DNA from: an uncultured bacterium
GTDB lineage: Bacteria; Myxococcota_A; Polyangia; Polyangiales; Houyiibacteriaceae
Assembly: GCA_938024995.1 (NCBI GenBank)
Contig: CALJDU010000033.1
Span: 62,001 to 126,000, forward strand
Direction of reading: 5' to 3'
DNA length: 64,000 bases
Of the stretch, positions 27,475 to 41,653 are shown piece after piece. Made by a program: the position numbers and the translations under genes. The notes beneath the pieces are model-generated. The model did not search any database, was not told the origin of the DNA, and saw nothing but the letters and a program-made list of their open reading frames with translations. The stretch's first letter is position 1. Each line of letters starts with the position of its first letter.

Positions 27475-27584
27475 CACACATCGCAAAATCAGTCTCGCCC
27501 GTCCGGCTGAACGCGGCTGCCCTCTGGGCTACCCCCTTCGTGGAGGCCGCGGTCTCCCTTGACGGTGACAGCTAGGTTGCCCTC

Positions 27585-31790
<4,206 letters not shown>

Positions 31791-31837
31791 CTCATGAACC
31801 AACGAACCTGCGCGATCGCTTATCGAGAGAGACATTG

Positions 31838-33550
31838 ATGGACCACGCTACGAGCACCGCTGACACCGTGAGACCGGCCCAGCCCGGGCAAGAGGTCCCG
31901 CTCGTCGGACGCGTGCTCGAGGGGAAGTACAAAGTCATCCGCAAGATCGGCGAAGGCGGGATGGGCGCGGTCTACGAAGGTGAGCGCACCGTCATCGGCC
32001 GGCGCGTCGCGATCAAGACGCTCCACGCGCAGATGTCGAAAGACGCGCGAACCGTCGCGCGCTTCATCAACGAGGCCAAAGCGGCCAACAAGATCCTTCA
32101 CCCAAACATCATCGAGGTCTACGACTTCGGCCAGGTCGAAGACGGCAGCCTCTATCTCGTCCTCGAGTTTCTCGAAGGACACGACCTGGCGGACCTCGTT
32201 GAGAAAGAGGGCACGCTACCGCTCAAGCGCGCGGTCCACATTCTGGAACAGATGTGCGACGCGCTCTCGGTCGCGCACAAAGCCGGCATCGTCCACCGCG
32301 ACATCAAACCGGACAACGTGTTCTTGGTGGAACACGGCGGCGACCGCGACTTCGTGAAGCTGCTCGACTTCGGGATCTCGAAGATCAAACCCGAGCACAC
32401 GATCGACAACCTGACGCGTACCGGGGACGTCTTCGGCACGCCGTACTACATGGCGCCAGAGCAGGCGAAGGGACACCGCGCGATCGACGCGCGCGCGGAC
32501 ATCTACGCGCTCGGCGTCGTGCTCTTCAACATGGTCACCGGCCAGTACCCCGTGAACGGCGAGACCCTGCCGCAGCTCCTGCTGAACCTGATGACGGAGC
32601 CCCCGACCAACCTCTCGACCCTGCGACCCGACCTCCCCCGCGCGGTCGTGCGTCTGGTAGAGCGGATGCTCGCGAAGGACCCCGACGCGCGCCCCGCGAC
32701 CTGCGAGGAGATCAAAGCAGAGCTCAAGAAGATCCCGATTCAAGACGGTCCCACCGCGCCTCGACACACGGTGAGCGGGTACCCGATGCGGACGGATCAC
32801 AAGAGCGGCGTGACGATGCTTGAGGCGCCCAAACGCGCCGCAGAGTCCGAGGCGCCCGCGCTCCCGACGCGATCCCGCAAAGGTCTCATCGCAGCGGCGC
32901 TCGCGGGAGTGGCCGCGCTCGCCGTTGGCGGCGCGTTCCTCTTCTCGCAGGAGTCCGGCGAGCCGGCCGTCGTCGCGACGCCGTCCACGAACGTACACGC
33001 CCCCGACGACTGCAGCGGCCCAATGGTCGACGTCTACTTCGAGGCCGCGGGCGCGACGATCACCGTGGATGGACAACCTGTCACCAGCGGCGGGACCCAC
33101 GCCTTCCCCAGGTGCACCCAAGAGCGCGTCGTGATCGCGCGAGCGGACGACGGGAGCACGCGGCAGCTCCGCTCGGTCTTCAACGAAGACGCGCCTCGGG
33201 TGGTCTTCCCTGCCCTCCCCGAGCCCCCGACCGCCGTCGCGACCCCCGAGGAAGCGGAGCCGGAAGAGGTCGACAACTCGCGTGAGGCGCGACGGGAACG
33301 ACGCCGCGAGCGACGTCGTCGTGAACGCGAAGAAGCGACCGCGATGGCCGTGAGCCGCAGCGTTCCGGCACCAGTCGCGATGACAACCGTGATGACGCCG
33401 AGGCAAGCCGTCGCGCCGCAAACGGTGACGCCGATGGAAGCCGCTCCCGCCCCTCGCGAGGTCGTGCGCGTCGTCGAGGTGCAGCGAAGCCCTCCGCCCC
33501 GCTCCTCGATCACCGGCACCCAACGCTCGAACACGATGAGCCCCTTCTGA
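31838..33550 (+). CDS. Transmembrane Ser/Thr protein kinase of cassette 3
   Basis: 570 aa. Kinase domain at about 31-300: GEGGMG, K60 (VAIK), HRDIKPDN with D155, DFG with D178, GTPYYMAPEQ. One membrane segment at about 349-370. Unlike the other two kinases, the outer part has a folded-looking module at about 388-450 with two Cys (DDCSGPMVDVYF, ATITVDGQPVTSGG, FPRCTQER) that resembles a single PEGA repeat. A highly charged Arg/Glu helix (EARRERRRERRRREREE) and Pro-rich tail follow. The stop and the next start share one base (TGATG). Activation by envelope signals is inferred. Confidence 0.92.
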   Translation: MDHATSTADTVRPAQPGQEVPLVGRVLEGKYKVIRKIGEGGMGAVYEGERTVIGRRVAIKTLHAQMSKDARTVARFINEAKAANKILHPNIIEVYDFGQVEDGSLYLVLEFLEGHDLADLVEKEGTLPLKRAVHILEQMCDALSVAHKAGIVHRDIKPDNVFLVEHGGDRDFVKLLDFGISKIKPEHTIDNLTRTGDVFGTPYYMAPEQAKGHRAIDARADIYALGVVLFNMVTGQYPVNGETLPQLLLNLMTEPPTNLSTLRPDLPRAVVRLVERMLAKDPDARPATCEEIKAELKKIPIQDGPTAPRHTVSGYPMRTDHKSGVTMLEAPKRAAESEAPALPTRSRKGLIAAALAGVAALAVGGAFLFSQESGEPAVVATPSTNVHAPDDCSGPMVDVYFEAAGATITVDGQPVTSGGTHAFPRCTQERVVIARADDGSTRQLRSVFNEDAPRVVFPALPEPPTAVATPEEAEPEEVDNSREARRERRRERRRREREEATAMAVSRSVPAPVAMTTVMTPRQAVAPQTVTPMEAAPAPREVVRVVEVQRSPPPRSSITGTQRSNTMSPF

Positions 33551-34544
33551 TGATTCTCCGACACCTCCCACCCGTCATTTTCGGTGCGGCCTTTTTCGTC
33601 TCGTCGGTCGCGAGCGCGCAGGCGATCCCGGTTCAAACCGCGCCTGCTCCCCAAGCCACACCGCGACCGACCGCCCCGGCTGCGCAACCGGCCGCGCAAC
33701 CCGCGCCGACGGAGCAGGAGCTCGCCGCGCGCGAGCGGTTCCAGAGCGGAGAGCTCCTCTTCGAGAACGGAAACTTCGACGCCGCGCTCGCCGAGTACCA
33801 AGCCGTCTACGATCTCCTCGAAGGACACCCTCGTCGCTACAACGTCCTCTTCAACATTGGTCTCTGCAACGAGCGCCTCTTCCGCTACGACCGCGCGATC
33901 GAGTTCTATCAGCGCTACCTCGACGAAGGCGGCGCCGATGCCGAAGATCGCGCGACTGTCGAGGCGTCGATCCGAACGCTCCATGGCTTGCTCGGGACGG
34001 TCACCATCCGCTCCAACGTGAGCGCCTCTGTGTGGGCTGGCGATCGAGAGATCGGGCGCGCCCCCGGCGAGGTCATGCTCCCGGCCGGGACGCACGCGCT
34101 CTCGATGCGCGCAGACGGTTACGAAGAAGCGCGGGTCGAGGTGCAGGTCACTCCACGCGCCAACGAAACGGTCAGCGTCACGCTCGACGAGGTCTTCGAC
34201 GGGATCTCTCCAGCAGGCTTTGGCATCACGCTCTCGCTAGCGCTGGTCGCGGCTGGGGTCGGGGGCTACTTCGCGTGGGACGCCTACCAGCTCAACCAAG
34301 ACGCAGAGATGCGCGTCCCAGGTGACCCCACGGTGGAGCTTGACCGCGACGCGATCCGAGATCGCGCCCTGCTCGCGGACGTCTTCTTCGGCGTCGCGGG
34401 ACTCTTCGCGGTCACCGCGATCATCCTCCTCCCGTTCACGCGTTTTGGTGGCGGAGATGAAGATGAACCCGAGACGCGAGACTCGTTCGCGCTGACGCCT
34501 ACCTTCGGCCCGAACTCGGTCGGGATGAGCCTGCGAGGGACGCT

Positions 34545-34548
<4 letters not shown>
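33550..34548 (+). CDS. Exported TPR/PEGA protein of kinase cassette 3
   Basis: 332 aa. Signal peptide ending ASA before QAIP, then a Pro/Ala/Gln linker, TPR-like helices (ERFQSGELLFENGNFDAALAEYQAVY, FRYDRAIEFYQRYL) and one PEGA-type repeat (VWAGDREIGRAPGEVMLPAGTHALSMRADGY). Two membrane segments follow (ITLSLALVAAGVGGYFAW and ADVFFGVAGLFAVTAIILL), one more than in cassettes 1 and 2, so its C-tail should face the periplasm. It overlaps the kinase by one base and the next lipoprotein by four (GTGA), which indicates tight co-translation. Confidence 0.8.
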
Positions 34549-36266
<1,718 letters not shown>

Positions 36267-37578
36267 GCAGCGCGATGACCGCCAACGCGTGAAGCACGTG
36301 TTCACCTGAGGGTGCGCTCATCGCGCAGGATGACGACCGCTCGATCTCGTGCGCGGTGTGTGCACCGGGAGGAGGCGCGCTCATCAAGGCCGGCGTGGCC
36401 TCGTCCGTTCCTGGCCCGTCAGCGCGTTCGCTCGTCGACGCTTCGTTGGGCGCGTCGGTCGGAGACGCGGTCGGAGACGCCGTTGCATCGGCGCTCGGCC
36501 CCCCTTGCAGGCGCTGGTCGGTCCACGGAACCGACAGGTCCTCTGGCCACTCCGCGATCCCCTGCACTGCCTTGTTGTAGAGGACGGTCAGGTGAAGGGC
36601 ACCGGTCGGGCCGAAGCGGGTCTGCAGCGCGCTCCGCAACGCGCTGGGCGAAGCGTCGCGTTCAAAGCGGTGAACCCGGGTCCGGTAGCGTCGATTTTCG
36701 CGTGGAACGCGGAGGAACTCGCTCCCTTGAACGACCGCAAAGCCGCGGCGCGGAAACGTCTCCAGCGACGTCAAGGGGATCGCGTCGCGGGTGATCAACG
36801 TGAGCCGCGCCGCGAACGCGCCTTGATGCGTGGAAAACTTGAGCGGGTAGACCGGTTGCTCCGTCGCGAACGTGATCTTCAGAGGCGCGAGCCCGCCCTC
36901 CGTCGCGAGGTTCTCTTCTCCGTCCGCCGGCGAGATTTTGATCGCGAGAAACGTCCACTCGCGGTCGACGTAGTACTGCAGACTGGAGGGAGCGATTGGA
37001 GAGAATCCGTTCTGCTCCATCCACTCGCCAAGCGCGCTCGCCGCCGCCGCTCCGGTCGCCTGGATCGGCTGGATCGCGTACGGACCGACCGAGACCGCGT
37101 CGAGCATCCTGAGCGCTGCGGAGGAACTCCGTCCTCCTGAGCGCCCGCGACTGCGCGGACGGCGCAGCGGCTCATGCGTCAGCCCGACGAACCGATCGAC
37201 GTCGCCGAAGAGACCGGGAGCGAGCGTGTCGTAGGAGGAAGGCGCGGTAGGGACCGGGATGACCCACCCCAAGGAGGGCAGCGGTTCGCTCGTCGCGTAG
37301 TCGACCTTGAGGATCAGATCTTCGACCCCGTTGTCGTGAAGGACGATCGCGTGCTGGCCGCTCTGCGACACCGCGCGAGGACTGAACGCCCCCGGGGGAT
37401 GCATGCACGCGCGCGCGTCGTCCGACACGGAGAGAGCGCAGACAGAGAGGACAAAAACGAAGGCGATGCGGGAAGCGATCGAGGGGGTCATAGGCTCCTG
37501 GTCGAGTCTGCGAGATGGATGGTTGAGAGTGAGACCACCGTCGACAAGAAGTCTTGGCTGATGTCTGATGCGCGGCAT

Positions 37579-37602
37579 GAAGTTGGGGATCCTGAGAACT
37601 TC
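37579..37602. promoter_or_regulatory. Inverted repeat just upstream of the metal importer operon
   Basis: GAAGTT-N12-AACTTC ends eight bases before the ATG at 37610. Its place suggests an operator for a metal-responsive repressor or an mRNA hairpin, but the sequence is not a recognisable Zur, Fur or MntR box. Confidence 0.3.
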
Positions 37603-37609
37603 TTCTGAC

Positions 37610-38731
37610 ATGACTCAGCGTGGCGCTCCGCGCTCTCTTGCCTGCCTCGTGCTCGCTCTCGCCGCGATGCTCACATCGTGCTCGAGCTGCGACAAGTCGA
37701 GCGGCAGCAGCGGACGACCAGTGGTCGCGGTGTCGATCGCTCCGTTAGCCAACATCGCGTCGCGCATCGCCGGAGACCGGCTGGAGGTCAAGTGCGTGCT
37801 TCCCCCGGGCCGCTCCGAGCACGCCTACGACCCCACCCCACGGGAGGTCGCGGCACTTTCATCCTCGAGGATGAGCGTGAGCGTGGGCCTGGAAATGGAC
37901 ACGTGGCTCTCTCGCATCGTCCGCAACGCAGCCGGCGATGACGTCCGCGAAGTGGAGCTTGGGCCGCAGCTGGACCCGCGGCGAATGACGCTTCGCGAGG
38001 TCGGCTCTTTCGAGGAAGAAGAAGGCGAGCACGAAGAGCACGAAGAGCACGAAGAGCATGCGCACGAAGAGCACGAAGAGCACGAAGAGCATGCGCACGA
38101 AGAGCACGAAGAGCACGCGCACGAAGAGCACGCGCACGAAGAGCATGCCCACGAAGAGCATGCGCACGAAGAGCACGAAGAGCATGCCCACGAAGGACAC
38201 GCGCACCACCACGGCGCGTTCGACCCGCACTTCTGGCTCGATCCCGTTCGCATGCAGGACGCGGTGGACGTTTTGGTTCGCGAGTTCACCGCCCTTGACC
38301 CAGACGGTGCAGCAGGTTTCACCGAACGCGGGGACGCGCTGAAAGCGGAACTGAGTGCGCTTCACGCTGAGATCACCCGCGCGTCCGAGGGCTGGCAAAA
38401 GCACACCATCGTCACCTTCCACGGATCGTTTGGGTACTTCGCGGCGCGCTACGGGCTCGAGATCGCTGCCGTGGTTGAGCCCTTCCCAGGACGAGAACCC
38501 ACTCCTCGCTACATGTCCGACGTCCTCGGCGCGCTTCGCGGACATGACGTCGCGGCGCTCTTCAGCGAGCCGCAGCTCGACCCCCGCCCGGCGACCGTGA
38601 TCGCGCAGGAGTCCGGTGTTCCGCTCTTTGAGCTCGACCCCGTCGGCGGGACCGAGGGACGCGAGACGTATGAAGCCTTGATGCGACAGAACACCGCCGT
38701 CCTGACCGAGGCGCTCGGAGGCGCGCGGTGA
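37610..38731 (+). CDS. Zinc/manganese-type ABC transporter binding lipoprotein (ZnuA-like)
   Basis: 373 aa. Lipoprotein signal ALAAMLTSC. Cluster A-I metal-binding protein: VSIAPLANIASRIAGD, first ligand His in SEHAYDPTP, an expanded acidic/His loop at about residues 140-202, then HHHGAFDPHFWLDP (second His), VTFHGSFGYFAARYGL (third His) and a C-terminal acidic ligand near LFELDPVGG. Zinc is the likely substrate because His-rich loops of this kind mark ZnuA rather than MntC, but manganese cannot be excluded. First gene of a three-gene importer operon; its stop overlaps the ATPase start (GTGA). Divergent from DUF2330. Confidence 0.9.
   Translation: MTQRGAPRSLACLVLALAAMLTSCSSCDKSSGSSGRPVVAVSIAPLANIASRIAGDRLEVKCVLPPGRSEHAYDPTPREVAALSSSRMSVSVGLEMDTWLSRIVRNAAGDDVREVELGPQLDPRRMTLREVGSFEEEEGEHEEHEEHEEHAHEEHEEHEEHAHEEHEEHAHEEHAHEEHAHEEHAHEEHEEHAHEGHAHHHGAFDPHFWLDPVRMQDAVDVLVREFTALDPDGAAGFTERGDALKAELSALHAEITRASEGWQKHTIVTFHGSFGYFAARYGLEIAAVVEPFPGREPTPRYMSDVLGALRGHDVAALFSEPQLDPRPATVIAQESGVPLFELDPVGGTEGRETYEALMRQNTAVLTEALGGAR
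38026..38213 (+). repeat. Tandem 9-bp (Glu-Glu-His) repeat tract inside the ZnuA-like gene
   Basis: Units of CACGAAGAG, often interrupted by CATGCGCAC, encode EEH and AH steps. About 25 His occur in roughly 62 residues. All units are in frame, and mixing of CAC and CAT codons shows older duplication rather than one recent slip. Confidence 0.9.
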
Positions 38732-39525
38732 GCCGCGGCTCCAAGATCTACACGATCCCCGATCGCGAGAAGGAAGAGATCGTCTTCGAAGTCGCGAACA
38801 TCAGCAAGCGCTTCGGCGACCACGTTGTGCTCGACGACGTTAGCTTCTTCATCCCCAAAGGAGAGTTCCTCTGCTTGTGCGGACCCAACGGCGCCGGCAA
38901 GAGCACCTTCTTGAAGATCGTGCTGGGCCTCTTGGACGCCGACACCGGCACCGTCGAGATCCACGGGCAGCGACGCGCGAACAGCAAGCTCGTGGGCTAC
39001 GTCCCGCAGCGCAAGCGCTTCCATCGTGACTTCCCCGCGCGCGTCGAGGAACTGATCGCAGCGAACCTCCGCGGCAAGTGGCCGCTCCGGGTTCGCGCCG
39101 CGGAGAAGAAAGCCGTCGAGGAGGCGCTGGAGCGGGTGGGCGGATCTCACCTCTACGGCAAGATGCTGGCGGGCCTGTCCGGTGGCGAGATGCAGCGCGC
39201 GTTCCTCGCCCGGGCCCTGGTCACCCACCCTCCACTTTTGATTTTGGACGAGCCCACCGCTGGCGTCGACGTGAGCGGTCGCGAAGAGTTCATCGAGATC
39301 CTCTACCAGATCAGCAAGAGCGACGAGCTCGCCGCCATCTTGGTGAGCCACCACCTCGGAGAGGTCGCGAAGACCGCAGAACGTGTGCTCTACCTGCAGA
39401 ACCACGTGGTCGCCTGGGGGCTCCCGGACGAGCTGCTCGGCCACGAAGACCTCGCCGTGCTCAAAGGTGACATTCGCAGCACGCGCTACGACTCCGAGAT
39501 CCGGCACGCCAAGGAGAAGCGTTGA
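38728..39525 (+). CDS. Metal ABC transporter ATP-binding protein (ZnuC-like)
   Basis: 265 aa ATPase. Walker A GPNGAGKST, Q-loop YVPQRKRFHRDFP, signature LSGGEMQRAFLARAL, Walker B LLILDEP, D-loop AGVD, switch His in VSHHLGEV. Sequence order and the long Q-loop region fit the zinc/manganese importer family. GTG start overlaps the binding-protein gene and its stop overlaps the permease start. Energises import with the ZnuA- and ZnuB-like partners. Confidence 0.93.
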   Translation: MSRGSKIYTIPDREKEEIVFEVANISKRFGDHVVLDDVSFFIPKGEFLCLCGPNGAGKSTFLKIVLGLLDADTGTVEIHGQRRANSKLVGYVPQRKRFHRDFPARVEELIAANLRGKWPLRVRAAEKKAVEEALERVGGSHLYGKMLAGLSGGEMQRAFLARALVTHPPLLILDEPTAGVDVSGREEFIEILYQISKSDELAAILVSHHLGEVAKTAERVLYLQNHVVAWGLPDELLGHEDLAVLKGDIRSTRYDSEIRHAKEKR

Positions 39526-40346
39526 TGGACTGGCTCACGGAACCGCTCTCTCAAGGTTTCATGCAGCGCGCCATGATCTGCGGCGTCTTGGTCGGTGGGC
39601 TCTGCGCCGCGGTCGGTGTCTTCGTCGTGCAGCGCGGCCTCTCCTTCATCGGCGACGGACTCGCGCACGCGGCGTTCGGCGGTATCGCGCTCGGGCTCCT
39701 CCTCGACGTCAGCGTGGATCACTCTCACTGGGTCGCGCTCCCGTTCACGGTGTTCGTCGCGCTGGGTATCGCGTTCGTGCTCCGGAGCGGCCGGCTCGGA
39801 GGAGACGTCGCGACCGGCGTGTTCTTCAGCGTGTCCTTCGCGCTCGGCGTTCTCTTTCTTGGGCTACGTCCGCCGGACGCTCCGATCGTCAGCATCGAGA
39901 CGATCCTCTTCGGCAGCATCCTCGCGGTGTCTCCGACCGATCTCTACGTCGTCGCCGGGGTGACCGCCGCTTCCGCCGCGATCTTGCTCGGGACGTGGAC
40001 GCGGCTCGCCTACTCGACGTTTGACAAGGACCTCGCGCAGCTGTCCGGGGTCCCGGTCGCGTTGCTCGACTATACGCTCCTCGCCTTGACCGCGGTCATC
40101 ATCGTGGTCTCGGTCAAGACGGTCGGCGTCGTGCTGGTCAGCTCGTTCATCGTGATCCCGGCCGCGGCGGCCGGTCTGATCGCGCGCAGCGTGGTCCGAA
40201 TGACCGCCCTCGCGGTCACGCTGGGTATCGCGGGCGCGGGAGGTGGTCTCATCGCGAGCTTCCATCTCGATGTCGCGAGCGGCGCGACGATCATCTTGGG
40301 GCTCGGCGCGATGTTCTTCTTCGCGCTGATCATCGCGCGGCGGTGA
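39525..40346 (+). CDS. Metal ABC transporter permease (ZnuB-like)
   Basis: 273 aa integral membrane protein with eight to nine hydrophobic segments. It has the cluster family pattern: FMQRAMICGVLVGGLCAAVGVFVVQRGLSFIGDGLAHAAFGGIALG near the N-terminus and SFIVIPAAAAGLIARSV later (ABC-3 family). ATG at 39525 was preferred to the TTG just before it. Last gene of the importer operon; a hairpin followed by TTTC lies five bases after the stop. Confidence 0.92.
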   Translation: MDWLTEPLSQGFMQRAMICGVLVGGLCAAVGVFVVQRGLSFIGDGLAHAAFGGIALGLLLDVSVDHSHWVALPFTVFVALGIAFVLRSGRLGGDVATGVFFSVSFALGVLFLGLRPPDAPIVSIETILFGSILAVSPTDLYVVAGVTAASAAILLGTWTRLAYSTFDKDLAQLSGVPVALLDYTLLALTAVIIVVSVKTVGVVLVSSFIVIPAAAAGLIARSVVRMTALAVTLGIAGAGGGLIASFHLDVASGATIILGLGAMFFFALIIARR

Positions 40347-40350
40347 CGTT

Positions 40351-40375
40351 GGGGTCTCGTTTCGAAGACCCCTTT
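40351..40375. terminator. Intrinsic terminator-like hairpin after the metal importer operon
   Basis: GGGGTC(T) pairs with (A)GACCCC around a TCG-TTT-CGA inner stem with one bulged A, followed by TTTC on the plus strand. It lies between convergent genes and could serve both. Confidence 0.6.
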
Positions 40376-40437
40376 CGACGTTGTGGATACACCCCAAAAC
40401 GTTCCGCTTCGCTCTCGCCTCGGTGAGCTCTCGCGAG

Positions 40438-41514
40438 CTACGCGTGTGTGGTCTTGACCCGCCAGGTCTCGTACGAGGACTGGTCCATCGCGGCGCGGGT
40501 CAGGGCGTCCTGCTCGAAGGGGGCGGCCCAGGTCGGTGCCGCGCCCGTCGCGGTCATCGTGAGGAGCTCCGCGCCGAAGCCGGACCCGTACGAGTACGCG
40601 CCGATACGCGCGCCGCTCGGAGCGCGGGAGAGAACATCGGCGACCGCGATCCAGAGGCTCGCGGTGTAGCTGTTGCCGACCTGCCGGTTCCAGCGCATCG
40701 ACGGCTCGACCTTCGCCTCGAAGAAGCTCGACGCCTTCGCTTCGTCCCAACCGGCCTGCTCGCCGATGAACCGGACGGCCTTCTTGACCATCTTCGGGAA
40801 CGGGGTGTGGAAGCAGAGCGCGTGCAGCTCGTCGAGACCCGCGAGGTCATCACCGAAGCGCGCGCGCGTTGTCTCCCATGCGCCCCGCTTGTAGCAGTCG
40901 AGGCTGAGCGGTCCGTCGACGCGCGGGTGCGCCTCACCGACCGGACGCCAGAAGTCGAAGACGGGCTCGGACCAGCTGGTGGTCGCGATGTCGATCTCGG
41001 CGACCGTCGGAGCGCCGATCACCATCGCGACCGCGCCCGCGCCCTGCGTCGGCTCGCCTGGGTCCTTGGGTGCGTAGAGCGAGACGTCGCTGGCGATCAC
41101 CAGCGCTGACTTCCCCGCCGCCGCGCCGCTCGCGTGCCACTCCAAGGCCTGCCGGAGCGCGAGGGTGCCGCCGTAACAGGCGTGCTTCACCTCGTAGCTC
41201 CGCAGCGCACCGCTCAGCTCAAGCTTCTCGGCGATGAACGCGGAGAGCGGGCGCGACATGTCCGCGGCCGTCTCGGTGCCGACCGCGATGAGGCCGAGGT
41301 CTTCACGACGACCGCCCCACGCTTCAAGAGCTCGCTCTGCTGCTCCCGCGCCCAGCGATACCGCGTCTTCGTGATCGCCGCAGAGCGCGATCTGGTGGCA
41401 GCCGAGGCCCTTCGTGAACTTGTTCGGATCAACCGAGCGCAGCGTCGCGAGCTCGCGAACGTCGAGGTAGCGTGACGGGAGCTTGATCCCGATGGAGGAG
41501 ATTCCGGTCTTCAT
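40438..41514 (-). CDS. mvaS: Hydroxymethylglutaryl-CoA synthase
   Basis: 358 aa thiolase-fold enzyme that condenses acetyl-CoA and acetoacetyl-CoA to HMG-CoA. The catalytic triad is placed as in bacterial MvaS: E81 (VGTETAADMSRP), C113 (VKHACYGGTLAL) and H236 (CFHTPFPKM). Late motif GNSYTASLWIA and GSGFGAE are also present. In myxobacteria the HMG-CoA route feeds isoprenoids and, in some species, an alternative isovaleryl-CoA pathway. No polyketide synthase is nearby, so a beta-branching role is unlikely. Stands alone; 139 bases separate it from the TPR gene, with no promoter called. Confidence 0.92.
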   Translation of the reverse strand: MKTGISSIGIKLPSRYLDVRELATLRSVDPNKFTKGLGCHQIALCGDHEDAVSLGAGAAERALEAWGGRREDLGLIAVGTETAADMSRPLSAFIAEKLELSGALRSYEVKHACYGGTLALRQALEWHASGAAAGKSALVIASDVSLYAPKDPGEPTQGAGAVAMVIGAPTVAEIDIATTSWSEPVFDFWRPVGEAHPRVDGPLSLDCYKRGAWETTRARFGDDLAGLDELHALCFHTPFPKMVKKAVRFIGEQAGWDEAKASSFFEAKVEPSMRWNRQVGNSYTASLWIAVADVLSRAPSGARIGAYSYGSGFGAELLTMTATGAAPTWAAPFEQDALTRAAMDQSSYETWRVKTTHA

Positions 41515-41653
41515 GGGGCGGCATCCTATGGACGCAGCGCCATCCGGCCATGGGATCCGGGTGAGGTGGCCCGGAGGGCAGGCCAGCGATCCGTGAGAGC
41601 GGATGAACCGTCAAACTGCATCGCGCGTGCAGAGTTCCGAAGGGTCGACCGGC

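Noticed and set aside
27364-27584. c-di-GMP (GEMM) riboswitch, common in this group
   Set aside because: The conserved GGGCAAACC and ACGCAAAGC blocks are absent here and in the other gaps checked.
37492-37609. Zur box before the metal importer
   Set aside because: The GAAGTT/AACTTC dyad is not a known Zur consensus, so it is listed only as an inverted repeat.
38026-38213. CRISPR-like short repeats
   Set aside because: Units are 9 bp, contiguous, without spacers, and code for Glu/His in frame.
40438-41514. HMG-CoA synthase as part of a polyketide beta-branching cassette
   Set aside because: No polyketide synthase, ACP or enoyl-CoA hydratase genes are nearby.
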